Origin: Streptomyces sp. ALI-76-A
GTDB taxonomy: Bacteria > Actinomycetota > Actinomycetes > Streptomycetales > Streptomycetaceae
DNA: 64,000 bases
NCBI RefSeq assembly: GCF_030287445.1
Contig: NZ_JASVWB010000002.1
Location: 1,860,001-1,924,000 of the forward strand
Reading direction: 5' to 3'
This document shows, piece by piece, positions 20,994 through 33,241 of the stretch (the first letter of the stretch is position 1; the number at the start of each line of letters is the position of its first letter). The position numbers were made by a program, and so were the translations under genes. The notes beneath the pieces were generated by a model. That model was given only the letters and a program-made list of their open reading frames with translations. It had not been told where the DNA came from and did not search any database.

Positions 20994-21821
20994 ATGACCC
21001 CCACGCAGAAGCAGTCAGACCGCGGCTCGGAGAAGGCCGCGTACCCGGAGAAGAGCGGCAGAGGGACCGCCAGCGCCGTCCAGTCGGTGGACCGCGCCGT
21101 GAGCGTCCTGGAGATCCTCGCCCGCCACGGTGAGGCGGGTGTCACCGAGATCGCCGACGAGCTGGACGTGCACAAGTCGACCGCGTTCCGGCTGCTCGGC
21201 GTCCTGGAGAACCGCGGTCTGGTGGCACAGGCCAAGGACCGCGGCAAGTACTACCTGGGGGCCGGTGTACTACGCCTGGCGGGGGCGGCGGCAGTGCGGC
21301 TGGACATCTCCCAGGAGGGCGTCCCGGTCTGCCGGGAGACCGCCGACGAGCTGGGCGAGACGGTGAACATCGCGGTCCTCGACGACGACGCGGCGGTCAA
21401 CATCATGCAGGCCCGCGGCACCGCGTCCGTGACCGCCCAGAACTGGCTCGGCCGGCGCACCCCCCTGCACGCCACCTCCAGCGGGAAGGTACTGCTGGCG
21501 CACCTGCCGCCGACCCTGCGCGAGGGCCTGCTCGCACGTTCCCTGCCGCGTTTCACCGAGCGCACCATCACCGGTGCCTCCGTGCTGCGCGGCGAGCTGG
21601 AGGCCGTGGTGCAGCAGGGGTACGCCGTCACCCTGGAGGAGCTGGAGCTGGGCCTGACCGCCGTCGCCGCCCCGGTCCGCGCGCACGACGGCAAGGTGAT
21701 CGCGGCGATCAGCGTCTCGGGGCCGGTGTACCGGCTGAACAGCGACCGGCTGCCGGAGGTCGCCAAGCGCACGGTCGCGGCCGGGGCGGAGCTGTCGCGC
21801 CGCATGGGATACGGCTTCTGA
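20994..21821 (+). CDS. IclR-family transcriptional regulator of the choline/betaine island
   Basis: Regulator of 275 residues. A winged helix-turn-helix lies at about residues 25-85 (SVDRAVSVLEILARHGEAGVTEIADELDVHKSTAFRLLGVLENRGLVAQ), followed by the IclR effector domain (ETVNIAVLDDDAAVNIMQARG...LHATSSGKVLLAHL...GYAVTLEELELGLTAVAAPV). It lies between the ferredoxin-reductase pair and the plus-strand catabolic operon, so it is the natural regulator of both, probably sensing betaine or an intermediate. ATG 20994 is used. A strong hairpin follows its stop. Confidence 0.9.
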   Translation: MTPTQKQSDRGSEKAAYPEKSGRGTASAVQSVDRAVSVLEILARHGEAGVTEIADELDVHKSTAFRLLGVLENRGLVAQAKDRGKYYLGAGVLRLAGAAAVRLDISQEGVPVCRETADELGETVNIAVLDDDAAVNIMQARGTASVTAQNWLGRRTPLHATSSGKVLLAHLPPTLREGLLARSLPRFTERTITGASVLRGELEAVVQQGYAVTLEELELGLTAVAAPVRAHDGKVIAAISVSGPVYRLNSDRLPEVAKRTVAAGAELSRRMGYGF

Positions 21822-21976
21822 CGCAGCGCCCGAGCAGGGCTCCCGTGCCGTGGCGCCCGAGCCGACCACGCGTCCACCCGTCCGACCACCCTCGCCAGCG
21901 GCTCCCTTCGGCCACCCGCTCCAGCCGCCCCGGCCCCCAGCCGCCCTCTCCGACATCCTCACCCCCTGACTCCACA

Positions 21977-22010
21977 CGGTGCGGGACCGGATATTCCCGG
22001 TCCCGCACCG
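21977..22010 (+). terminator. Terminator after the iclR gene
   Basis: A perfect 14-bp GC-rich stem (21977-21990 with 21997-22010) closing the loop atattc, 155 bp after the iclR stop. It separates iclR from the downstream operon, which implies a separate promoter at 22011-22153. Confidence 0.8.
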
Positions 22011-22095
22011 CTGTGTGTCCGGCAGGTTTCCCCCCTCCCGTTCCTTTTGCCAAGGGTTAACTCGCACCTCTTGACGGCCGCTTGCCGGCGTTCCC

Positions 22096-22136
22096 ACTAT
22101 GTTCCTCATCGCGCAACCCATAGTGCACTGCGCAAC
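22096..22136. promoter_or_regulatory. Candidate operator/promoter region of the betaine operon
   Basis: Two direct copies of gcgcaac (22111-22117 and 22130-22136) start 19 bp apart, and an inverted repeat ACTATG...CATAGT (22096-22101, 22119-22124) overlaps the first. The same gcgcaac word sits at 20903-20909 in the ferredoxin/iclR divergent region. The site lies just upstream of the GTG at 22154. A role as IclR-protein target is inferred from the shared word and position. Confidence 0.4.
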
Positions 22137-22153
22137 AGCAGAGGAGCTTGGTC

Positions 22154-23235
22154 GTGCCCCACGAGGTCCGTGCCGTAGTCGCTGTGAAGAAGGGCGCACC
22201 CGTCGAGGTGCGGACGATCGTCGTCCCCGACCCGGGTCCCGGAGAGGTGCTCGTCGCCGTGCAGGCCTGCGGGGTCTGCCACACGGACCTGCACTACCGG
22301 GAGGGCGCCGTCGACGACGACTTCCCGTTCCTGCTCGGCCATGAGGCGGCCGGCACGATCGAGGCGGTCGGCGAGGGCGTCACCGACCTCACGCCCGGCG
22401 ACTACGTGGTGCTGGCCTGGCGCGCCCCCTGCGGTTCCTGCCGGTCCTGTCGCCGGGGCCGCCCCTGGTACTGCTTCGACTCCCGCAACGCCGCCCGGCC
22501 GATGACCCTGCTGGACGGCACCCCGCTCAGCAACGCCCTCGGCATCGGCGCCTTCGCGGAGAAGACGCTGGTCGCGGCGGGCCAGGCGGTGCGGATCGAC
22601 CCGGCCGCCCGCCCGGAGGCCGCGGGCCTGATCGGCTGCGGGGTGATGGCGGGCTACGGGGCCGCGGTCAACACAGGCCAGGTCGGGCGCGGCGACTCGG
22701 TCGCCGTCATCGGCTGCGGTGGTGTCGGCGACGCGGCCATCGCGGGGGCCTGCCTGAACGGCGCCATGAAGGTCATCGCCGTCGACATCGACGACGGGAA
22801 GCTCGACCAGGCGGAGAGGTTCGGCGCCACGCACACCGTCAACTCGCGGGGCACGGATCCCGTCGAGGCGGTCCGCGCGCTCACCGACGGACACGGCGTG
22901 GACATCGCGATCGACGCGGTGGGCCGGCCCGAGACCTTCACGCAGGCCTTCTACATGCGCGACCACGCGGGCCTGCTGGTCCAGGTCGGCGTGCCCTCCC
23001 CCGAGATGAAGGTCGAACTCCCGCTGATCGACGTGTTCTCACGCGGCGGTGCCATCAAGTCGTCCTGGTACGGCGACTGTCTGCCCAGCCGCGACTTCCC
23101 CTTCCTGATCGACCAGTACCTGTACGGACTGCTGGACCTGAACGCCTTCGTCACCGAGACCATCGCGCTCGACCAGGTCGAGGAGGCCTTCGCCAAAATG
23201 CACCGGGGCGAGGTGCTCCGCTCGGTGGTGGTCCT

Positions 23236-23239
<4 letters not shown>
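22154..23239 (+). CDS. mscR: S-(hydroxymethyl)mycothiol dehydrogenase
   Basis: Zinc alcohol dehydrogenase of 361 residues that oxidises the formaldehyde adduct of mycothiol. The catalytic zinc motif [14 protein letters not shown] with GHEAAG, the structural zinc site [15 protein letters not shown], and the NAD fold [22 protein letters not shown] are all present. GTG 22154 has gaggag 7 nt upstream. Its place at the head of an operon that removes N-methyl groups as formaldehyde (Rieske demethylase, dimethylglycine oxidase, sarcosine oxidase) gives it a clear job: detoxification and NADH recovery. The metallo-beta-lactamase-like hydrolase that often follows this gene is not here. Confidence 0.92.
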
Positions 23240-26084
<2,845 letters not shown>

Positions 26085-26115
26085 CCCGGCTCACGCACCC
26101 CTCAGGAGGCCCTAC

Positions 26116-27270
26116 GTGTCCCCCACCTACGACGTGATCGTCATCGGTCTCGGCGGCATGGGCAGCGCCGCCGCCCACCACCTGTCCGCGCGCGGTGCCC
26201 GTGTACTCGGCCTGGAGAAGTTCGGCCCCGTGCACAACCGGGGCTCCAGCCACGGCGGTTCGCGGATCACCCGGCAGTCGTACTTCGAGGACCCGGCGTA
26301 CGTCCCGCTGCTGCTGCGCGCCTACGATCTGTACGAGGACCTGGAGCGGGCCACCGGCCGGGAGATCGCGATCCTCCCCGGCGGCGTGATGGTCGGCCGC
26401 CCCGACTCCCGGACCGTCTCGGGCTCGCTGCTTTCCGCCCAGCGGTGGGACCTGCCGCACGAGATGCTGAACGCGAAGGAGATCCGCCGCCGCTTCCCGA
26501 CGCTCACGCCCAGGGACGACGAGGTGGCGCTGTTCGAGCGCAAGGCCGGGCTGCTGCGGCCGGAGAACACGGTCGCCGCGCACCTCCAGCTCGCCACCCG
26601 GCAGGGCGCCGACCTGCACTTCGAGGAGCCGATGACCCGCTGGGAGCCGTACCTGGACGGCGTCCGCGTGCACACGGCCGAGGACACCTACACCGCCGCC
26701 CAGCTGGTGATCTGCCCGGGCGCGTGGGCGCCGCGGCTGCTCACCGACCTCGGGGTCCCGTTCACCATCGAGCGGCAGGTCATGTACTGGTTCCAGCCCC
26801 GGCACGGCGTCGAGCCCTTCCTCCCGGAGAACCACCCGATCTACGTCTGGGAGGACGCGGCCGGCGTCCAGGTCTACGGCTTCCCGTCCATCGACGGCCC
26901 CGACCTCGGCGCGAAGGTCGCCTTCTTCCGCAAGGGCCGGGTCACCACCCCGGAGACCATCGACCGCACGGTCCACGAGGACGAGATCAAGGCGATGGCC
27001 GACCACATGGCCGACTGCGTCCCGGACCTGCCCGGCACCTTCCTCAAGGCCGCGACCTGCATGTACTCCACCACGCCGGACGAGCACTTCGTCATCGCCC
27101 GCCATCCGGCCCACCCCGACTCGGTCACCGTGGCCTGCGGGTTCTCCGGACACGGCTTCAAGTTCGTGCCCGTCGTCGGCGAGATCCTCGCCGATCTGGC
27201 CCTGACCGGCGACACCGGCCACCCCATCGGCCTGTTCGACCCCGCCCGCCTCGCCGCCGCGCCCGCCTGA
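26116..27270 (+). CDS. Monomeric sarcosine oxidase (MSOX/SolA family)
   Basis: Covalent flavoprotein oxidase of 384 residues that oxidises sarcosine to glycine, formaldehyde and peroxide. FAD fold [21 protein letters not shown] at residues 8-28; [16 protein letters not shown] is the MSOX flavin-contact segment. Cysteine 315 in [16 protein letters not shown] is at the same position number as the covalent 8-S-cysteinyl-FAD site of Bacillus MSOX. GTG 26116 is 31 bp after the upstream stop. N-methyltryptophan oxidase (SolA) is a close relative, but the operon points to sarcosine. Confidence 0.9.
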   Translation: MSPTYDVIVIGLGGMGSAAAHHLSARGARVLGLEKFGPVHNRGSSHGGSRITRQSYFEDPAYVPLLLRAYDLYEDLERATGREIAILPGGVMVGRPDSRTVSGSLLSAQRWDLPHEMLNAKEIRRRFPTLTPRDDEVALFERKAGLLRPENTVAAHLQLATRQGADLHFEEPMTRWEPYLDGVRVHTAEDTYTAAQLVICPGAWAPRLLTDLGVPFTIERQVMYWFQPRHGVEPFLPENHPIYVWEDAAGVQVYGFPSIDGPDLGAKVAFFRKGRVTTPETIDRTVHEDEIKAMADHMADCVPDLPGTFLKAATCMYSTTPDEHFVIARHPAHPDSVTVACGFSGHGFKFVPVVGEILADLALTGDTGHPIGLFDPARLAAAPA

Positions 27271-27281
27271 GGAGCCCGCCC

Positions 27282-28457
27282 GTGACGACGACCCCCGCCC
27301 CCGAGAGCCGGCTCTCCGCGGCCCGCCAGATCTCCCCCAGCCTGATCGCCACCCTCCCCGGGCACTACTACACCGACCCGGAGATCTTCCGTCAGGAGCA
27401 GCGGCACCTCTTCGAGTCGATGTGGTTCTGCGCGGTCCGCGGCGCCGACCTCGCGAAGCCGGGCGCCTTCCGCACGGTCCAGGTCGGCCGCGAGAGCGTC
27501 CTGATCACCCGCACCCGCAGGGGCGAGTTGCGCGCCTACCTGAACGTCTGCCGGCACCGCGGGGCCCGGCTGTGCATGGCGGAGTCCGGCGAGGTGCGGC
27601 GCAACCTCCAGTGTCCGTACCACGCGTGGACGTACGACCTCGACGGCACGTTGATCGCCGCGCCCAACCTGATCAAGATGCCGGACGTCGACCGGGCCGC
27701 GTACGGACTGATCAAGGTGTCGCTGCGGGAATGGCTGGGCTACGCCTGGGTCTGCCTGGCCGACGAGCCGCCGTCCTTCGAGGAAACGGTCATGCGGGCC
27801 GCCGTCGAACGGCTCGGCGACAGCGCCGCGATCGACCACTACGGCACCGAGAACCTCGCCCTCGGCAAGCGGATCGTGTACGACGTGCGGGCGAACTGGA
27901 AGCTGATCGTCGAGAACTTCATGGAGTGCTACCACTGCGCGACGATCCACCCCGAACTGACGGACGTGCTCCCGGAGTTCGCCGACGGCTACGCGGCCCA
28001 GTACTACGTGGGCCACGGCGCCGCGTTCGGTGAGGAGGTCAAGGGCTTCACCGTCGACGGCAGTGAGGGCTTCGCCAGGCTGCCCGCGGTCTCCGAGGAC
28101 CAGGACCGCCGCTACTACGCCATCACGGTCAAGCCGACGGTGTTCATCAACCTGGTACCGGACCATGTGATCCTGCATCGCATGTTCCCGATGGCCGAAA
28201 ACCATACGATCGTGGAGTGCGACTGGCTGTACGCACCGGAGGTGGTGGACTCCGGGGCGGATGTGACGAAGTCGGTGGAGCTGTTCCACCGGGTCAACGA
28301 ACAGGATTTCGAGGCGTGCGAACGGACGCAGCCCGCGATGGCGTCGCGGGCGTACCGCAGGGGTGGTGTGCTGGTCCCCACCGAGCACCACATCGGGATC
28401 TTCCACGAGTGGCTCTTGAACATGCTGGGAGGCAGTCATGCCGGACCTGTTCATTGA
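27282..28457 (+). CDS. Rieske non-heme iron oxygenase, probable glycine betaine demethylase
   Basis: Terminal oxygenase alpha subunit of 391 residues. The Rieske cluster is C90-x-H92 (NVCRHRGARL) and C111-P-Y-H114. The mononuclear iron site is in NFMECYHCATIHPEL (about 210-225). It resembles GbcA and stachydrine/carnitine demethylases, which remove an N-methyl group as formaldehyde. Next to dimethylglycine and sarcosine oxidases, glycine betaine is the obvious substrate. No GbcB-type reductase is adjacent; the minus-strand Rieske ferredoxin and FAD reductase are the likely donors. GTG 27282 is 9 bp after the upstream stop. Its 3' end overlaps the next gene by 20 bp. Confidence 0.88.
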   Translation: MTTTPAPESRLSAARQISPSLIATLPGHYYTDPEIFRQEQRHLFESMWFCAVRGADLAKPGAFRTVQVGRESVLITRTRRGELRAYLNVCRHRGARLCMAESGEVRRNLQCPYHAWTYDLDGTLIAAPNLIKMPDVDRAAYGLIKVSLREWLGYAWVCLADEPPSFEETVMRAAVERLGDSAAIDHYGTENLALGKRIVYDVRANWKLIVENFMECYHCATIHPELTDVLPEFADGYAAQYYVGHGAAFGEEVKGFTVDGSEGFARLPAVSEDQDRRYYAITVKPTVFINLVPDHVILHRMFPMAENHTIVECDWLYAPEVVDSGADVTKSVELFHRVNEQDFEACERTQPAMASRAYRRGGVLVPTEHHIGIFHEWLLNMLGGSHAGPVH

Positions 28458-29904
28458 CGGCACGTGGCGCGGCGCGGTCGACGGGCGCACCCGCGAGATC
28501 CGCTGTCCCGCCGACGGTTCCCTGGTGGGGGTCGTCGACGAGGCGGGCGGGAAGGACACGGTGGAGGCGATCGGCGCCGCCCGCCGGGCCTTCGACACGG
28601 GTCCGTGGCCCCGGACCTCGCCGAACGAGCGCGGTGACCTGCTGGTGCGGGTCGCCGACCTGCTGATCCGGGACAAGGACGCGCTGGCCCGCGCGGAGTC
28701 CCTGGACACCGGGAAGCGGCTGGTCGAGAGCGAGTACGACATCGACGACATCGCGAACTGCTTCCGCTACTTCGGGCGGCTGGTGGCGAGCGAGACCGGG
28801 CGGGTGGTCGACACCGGGACGGAGGGGATCGACAGCCGGGTCGTGCACGAGCCGGTCGGCGTCTGCGCGCTGATCACCCCCTGGAACTATCCGCTGCTCC
28901 AGACGGCCTGGAAGGTCGCCCCGGCCCTCGCGGCCGGCGACACCTTCGTCCTCAAGCCGAGCGAGCTGACCCCGCACACCGCCATCCACCTGATGCGGCT
29001 GCTGACCGAGGCCGGACTCCCGCCGGGCGTCGCCAACCTGGTCCTCGGTGCCGGACCGGAGGCGGGCGCCCCGCTGGCCGACCACCCGGACGTCGACCTC
29101 GTCTCCTTCACCGGCGGACTCCAGACCGGCCGTGGCCTGATGGCCGCCGCGGCCGGGACCGTCAAGAAGGTCGCCCTCGAACTCGGCGGCAAGAACCCCA
29201 ACATCGTCTTCGCCGACGCCGCCTTCGAGGCGGCCGTCGACATGGCGCTGACCGCCGTGTTCCTGCACTCCGGGCAGGTCTGCTCGGCGGGGGCGCGGCT
29301 GCTGGTGGAGGACTCCCTGCACGACCGGTTCGTCGAGGAACTCGTCCGACGGGCCCGGCTGATCCGCCTCGGCGGACCGTTCGACGAGCGGGCCCAGGCC
29401 GGGGCGCTGATCTCGGCGGCCCACCGCGCGAAGGTCGAGGCGTACGTCGCCAAGGGCCTGGAGGAGGGGGCGGTGCTACGGTGCGGGGGCGAGCGCCCCT
29501 CGGGACCGGGTCTTGACGAGGGCTTCTACTACCTGCCCACCGTGCTGGACGAGTGCTCCTCGGGAATGTCGGTGGTCCAGGACGAGTCCTTCGGCCCGGT
29601 GCTCACCGTGGAGCGTTTCACGAGCGAGGACGAGGTGGTGCGGCTCGCCAACGACACCATCTACGGTCTGGCCGGTGCCGTGTGGACGAGCGACGAGGCC
29701 AGGGCGGCCCGGGTCGCCGACCGGCTGCGGATCGGCACCGTGTGGATCAACGACTACCACCCCTACGTGCCGCAGGCGGAGTGGGGTGGCTTCAAGCAGT
29801 CCGGCTTCGGGCGCGAACTCGGACCGGCGGGACTCGCCGAGTACCGCGAGACGAAGCACATCTGGCGCAACACGGCCCCGGCGCCGCAGGGTTGGTTCTC
29901 CTGA
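28438..29904 (+). CDS. betB: Betaine aldehyde dehydrogenase
   Basis: NAD(P)-dependent aldehyde dehydrogenase of 488 residues. Cofactor and catalytic motifs are present: TPWNYPLLQTAWKVAPALAAG, KPSELTP, SFTGG, general base Glu in ALELGGKNP, and catalytic Cys282 in SGQVCSAGARL. It should convert betaine aldehyde to glycine betaine, linking the GMC choline oxidoreductase to the Rieske demethylase. It starts inside the preceding gene with ATG 28438 (ggagg upstream), so the two are translationally coupled. A gamma-aminobutyraldehyde or other aldehyde specificity is possible but less likely in this context. Confidence 0.87.
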   Translation: MPDLFIDGTWRGAVDGRTREIRCPADGSLVGVVDEAGGKDTVEAIGAARRAFDTGPWPRTSPNERGDLLVRVADLLIRDKDALARAESLDTGKRLVESEYDIDDIANCFRYFGRLVASETGRVVDTGTEGIDSRVVHEPVGVCALITPWNYPLLQTAWKVAPALAAGDTFVLKPSELTPHTAIHLMRLLTEAGLPPGVANLVLGAGPEAGAPLADHPDVDLVSFTGGLQTGRGLMAAAAGTVKKVALELGGKNPNIVFADAAFEAAVDMALTAVFLHSGQVCSAGARLLVEDSLHDRFVEELVRRARLIRLGGPFDERAQAGALISAAHRAKVEAYVAKGLEEGAVLRCGGERPSGPGLDEGFYYLPTVLDECSSGMSVVQDESFGPVLTVERFTSEDEVVRLANDTIYGLAGAVWTSDEARAARVADRLRIGTVWINDYHPYVPQAEWGGFKQSGFGRELGPAGLAEYRETKHIWRNTAPAPQGWFS

Positions 29905-30031
29905 GGCCCCTGGGTATGACCCGTCCGTGACAGCGGGCACCTCAAGCCCGTGTACGACCTCCCCCCTCACGGACCCCGGCCCCCGCACCGAGCCGCTCCC
30001 TCCCCTCCTCCGGCCACCAGGAAGTCCGCTC

Positions 30032-31600
30032 ATGACGACGACCGAGCAACCACAGTCCGGACCACACGGCAACGACGACACCGAGCTCGCCGAGTTCGGC
30101 TACAGACCCGAGCTCAAGCGCACCCTCGGCAATTTCCACACCTTCGCCGCCGGCATCAGCTACATCTCGATCCTGACCGGCACGTTCCAGCTGTTCTACT
30201 TCGGCTACGGCAGCGGCGGCCCCGCCTACTGGTGGTCCTGGCCGATGGTCTTCGTCGGCCAGTTCATGGTCGCCCTGTGCTTCGCGGAACTGGCCGCCCG
30301 TTACCCCGTCGCCGGCTCGGTCTACAACTGGTCGAAGAAGATCGGCAATCCGCATCTGGGCTGGCTGGCCGGCTGGATGATGCTCATCGCGTCGATCGTG
30401 TCGATCTCGGCGGTGGCGCTCGCCTACCAGCTCACGCTTCCGCAGATCTCCAGCTTCTTCCAGTTCGTCGGCGACGGCACCGGCACGTACGACGTGGCGA
30501 CGAACGCGGTGGTCCTCGCGACGGTGCTGATCCTGTTCACGACCCTGGTGAACGCCTTCGGTGTGAAGCTGATGGCCACCATCAACAGCACGGGCGTGCT
30601 GATCGAGCTGATAGCCACCGTCGTCCTCATCGTGATGTTCGCCGTCCACATCACCCGGGGACCGCAGGTGGTGACCGAGACCGCGGGCACCGGGGCCGGG
30701 CACCAGACCGGCTACATGGGCGCGTTCCTGGTGGCCTCACTGGCGTCCGCGTACGTCATGTACGGCTTCGACACGGCCGCCTCGCTCGGCGAGGAGTCCC
30801 TCGACCCGTCCCGCAACGCGCCGCGCGCCATCATCCGCGCCATCGTCGCCTCGTTCGTCCTGGGCGGTCTGATCCTGCTGCTGGCGCTGATGAGCGTCTC
30901 CAGCCTGAAGGGCGACAAGCTGTCCACGGACGGTCTGCAGTACATCGTGCTCGACGTGCTCGGTTCGACGGCCGGCAAGGCGATGCTGTGGTGCGTGCTG
31001 ATCGCGGTGACCGTGTGCGCGCTGGCCGTCCACACGGCGGCCATCCGCCTCACCTTCGCGATGGCCCGGGACAACAACCTGCCCGCGTCCTCCCTGCTGG
31101 CCAAGGTCAGCCCGCGGTTCCAGACCCCGGTGCTCCCCGCGGTGATCATCGGCGTGCTCGCCGTGGCGATCCTCGTCGTCAACATCCGCCAGCCGCAGAT
31201 CTTCACGGTCGTCACCAGCATCGGCATCATCATGATCTACCTCGCCTACCTCGGCGTCACCGCGCCGATGCTGGTGGCCCGGCTGCGCGGCAGGTGGCAG
31301 CCCGCGGGTGACGGCAAGTTCTCGCTGGGCCGCTGGGGGCTGCTGGTCAACATCGTCGCCGTGGTGTGGGGCACCGCCATGACGATCAACCTGATCTGGC
31401 CGCGGGCCGAGGTCTACAACGCGGCCGCCCCGTTCCACTGGTACCTGCGCTGGGGCGCGGTGCTGTTCGTCGCGGTCATCATGGGCGGCGGCTTCGCCTA
31501 CTACTGGTTCGTCCAGCGGCACCGGACCGGCGTGCTCTCCGAGCACCAGCTGCGGCCCCCCGCCACCACGACTCCCCTCGCCTCCCCGGCGGCCGACTGA
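30032..31600 (+). CDS. APC-superfamily amino acid/choline-type permease
   Basis: Integral membrane transporter of 522 residues with about 12 hydrophobic helices. The N-terminal segment LKRTLGNFHTFAAGISYISILTGTFQLFYFGYGSGGPAYWWSWPMVFVGQ and the GWMMLIASIVSISAVALAYQ region are typical of APC-type (BAT1/GABA-permease-like) carriers. Position between betB and the choline oxidoreductase suggests it imports choline, betaine or a related quaternary amine. That is inference, since classical betaine carriers are BCCT or ABC systems. ATG 30032 is the start; the frame is open far upstream only as a shadow of betB. Confidence 0.85.
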   Translation: MTTTEQPQSGPHGNDDTELAEFGYRPELKRTLGNFHTFAAGISYISILTGTFQLFYFGYGSGGPAYWWSWPMVFVGQFMVALCFAELAARYPVAGSVYNWSKKIGNPHLGWLAGWMMLIASIVSISAVALAYQLTLPQISSFFQFVGDGTGTYDVATNAVVLATVLILFTTLVNAFGVKLMATINSTGVLIELIATVVLIVMFAVHITRGPQVVTETAGTGAGHQTGYMGAFLVASLASAYVMYGFDTAASLGEESLDPSRNAPRAIIRAIVASFVLGGLILLLALMSVSSLKGDKLSTDGLQYIVLDVLGSTAGKAMLWCVLIAVTVCALAVHTAAIRLTFAMARDNNLPASSLLAKVSPRFQTPVLPAVIIGVLAVAILVVNIRQPQIFTVVTSIGIIMIYLAYLGVTAPMLVARLRGRWQPAGDGKFSLGRWGLLVNIVAVVWGTAMTINLIWPRAEVYNAAAPFHWYLRWGAVLFVAVIMGGGFAYYWFVQRHRTGVLSEHQLRPPATTTPLASPAAD

Positions 31601-31616
31601 AGGAGGTCAACCACTC

Positions 31617-33167
31617 GTGAGCACCGATGAGTTCGACTACGTGGTGGTCGGCGGCGGCACCGCGGGCAACGTGGTGGCGGCCCGCCTGTCCCAGGACCCG
31701 TCCGCCACGGTGTGCGTGCTGGAGGCCGGCCCGAGCGACGTCGGCGACGACGACATCCTGAAACTGGAACGCTGGATGGGCCTGCTGGAGTCCGGCTACG
31801 ACTGGGACTACCCGGTCGAGCCGCAGTCCAGCGGCAACAGCTTCATGCGGCACGCCCGTGCCAGGGTGCTGGGCGGCTGCTCGTCGCACAACTCCTGCAT
31901 CGCCTTCTGGGCCCCGGCCGAGGACCTCGACGACTGGGCCGGGGCGGGCTGTACGGGCTGGAGCGCGGCGGACCTCTTCCCGCTCTACCAGCGGCTGGAG
32001 AACAACGACGCGCCCGGCGACCACCACGGCCGCACCGGCCCGGTGAAGCTGCGCACGCTCACGAGCGACGACCCGTGCGGCACCGCCCTGCTGGAGGCGT
32101 GCGCCCAGGCCGGCATTCCGACGACGCCCTTCAACACGGGTTCGACGGTGGTGCGGGGCGCCAACTGGTTCCAGATCAACTCCGACGAGGACAACATCCG
32201 TCAGTCGTCGTCGGTGGCGTACCTGCATCCCGTCCTGGGCAAGCGGCCCAACCTGGAGGTGCGCACGGGGGTGCGGGCCAAGAAGCTCGTACTCGACGGC
32301 CCGCGGTGCGTGGGCGCCGAGTATCTGGACCCTGACCTGATCCACACGCGGACGGTACGGGCCCGGCGCGAGGTGATCGTGTCCTGCGGCGCGATCGACA
32401 CCCCGAAGCTGCTGATGCTGTCCGGCATCGGACCGGCCGGACATCTGCGCGAGGTCGGCGTGGAGGTCGTGGTGGACTCGGCCGGCGTCGGAGAGAACCT
32501 CCAGGACCACCCCGAGGGCGTCATCATGTGGGAGGCCGCGCAGCCCATGACCACCACGTCCAGCCAGTGGTGGGAGGCGGGCATCTTCTACGACACCGAA
32601 CCGGGCCTGGACCGGCCCGACCTGATGTTCCACTACGGGTCGGTGCCGTTCGACATGAACACCGCGCGCTGGGGCTACCCCACGTCCGAGAACGCGTTCT
32701 GCCTCACGCCGAACGTCACGCGGGCGAGGTCGCGGGGAACGGTCCGGCTGCGCACCCGCGACTACCGGGACAAACCCAAGGTCGACCCGCGCTACTTCAC
32801 GCACGAGCACGACGTGCGGGTCATGACGTACGGGCTCAGGCTCGCCCGGCGGATCGCCGAGCAGCCCGCGCTGAGCGGCTGGGCGGGTGCGGAACTGGCG
32901 CCCGGTCCGGACGTCCGGACCGACGACGAGCTGCTCGACTACATCCACAAGACCCACAACACGGTCTACCACCCGTCGTGCACCGTGAAGATGGGCGCGG
33001 ACGACGACCCCTCGGCCCCGCTCGACGCGCGGCTGCGGGTCAAGGGGGTCGCGGGGCTGCGGGTGGCGGACGGCTCGGTGATGCCGGATCTCGTCAGCGT
33101 CAATCCGTGCATCACGACCATGATGATCGGCGAGAAGTGCGCGGACCTCCTGAAGGAGGACGCGTAG
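31617..33167 (+). CDS. betA: GMC-family choline dehydrogenase/oxidase
   Basis: Glucose-methanol-choline flavoenzyme of 516 residues. FAD-binding VVVGGGTAGNVVAARLSQDP at residues 9-28; GMC signature 1 RARVLGGCSSHNSCIAFWAP (about 80-100); signature 2 SCGAIDTPKLLMLSGIGPAGHL; catalytic His452 in HPSCTVKMG; C-terminal NPCITTMMIGEKCADLL. It should oxidise choline to betaine aldehyde, the first step of the island. GTG 31617 has gaaggagg 8 nt upstream. Other alcohols are possible substrates for this family; the neighbouring betB supports choline. Confidence 0.88.
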   Translation: MSTDEFDYVVVGGGTAGNVVAARLSQDPSATVCVLEAGPSDVGDDDILKLERWMGLLESGYDWDYPVEPQSSGNSFMRHARARVLGGCSSHNSCIAFWAPAEDLDDWAGAGCTGWSAADLFPLYQRLENNDAPGDHHGRTGPVKLRTLTSDDPCGTALLEACAQAGIPTTPFNTGSTVVRGANWFQINSDEDNIRQSSSVAYLHPVLGKRPNLEVRTGVRAKKLVLDGPRCVGAEYLDPDLIHTRTVRARREVIVSCGAIDTPKLLMLSGIGPAGHLREVGVEVVVDSAGVGENLQDHPEGVIMWEAAQPMTTTSSQWWEAGIFYDTEPGLDRPDLMFHYGSVPFDMNTARWGYPTSENAFCLTPNVTRARSRGTVRLRTRDYRDKPKVDPRYFTHEHDVRVMTYGLRLARRIAEQPALSGWAGAELAPGPDVRTDDELLDYIHKTHNTVYHPSCTVKMGADDDPSAPLDARLRVKGVAGLRVADGSVMPDLVSVNPCITTMMIGEKCADLLKEDA

Positions 33168-33188
33168 GCAAGCGCCCCGCGAGGGGCC

Positions 33189-33230
33189 CGGGGAACCGCG
33201 CGACCAGCCACACGGTCCCGCGGTTCCCCG
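33189..33230. terminator. Bidirectional terminator between betA and the SMC-like gene
   Basis: A perfect 12-bp inverted repeat (33189-33200 with 33219-33230, cggggaaccgcg) around an 18-nt loop, between two convergent stops. The left arm with cgaccagcca belongs to the common Streptomyces intergenic word gcgcggggaactgcgcgacc, a relative of which recurs at 38834. Confidence 0.75.
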
Positions 33231-33241
33231 TTTGCCGTCGG

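Noticed and set aside
26445..27281. Upstream extension of the Rieske oxygenase frame
   Set aside because: It overlaps the sarcosine oxidase out of frame and has shadow composition; the GTG at 27282 fits the family N-terminus.
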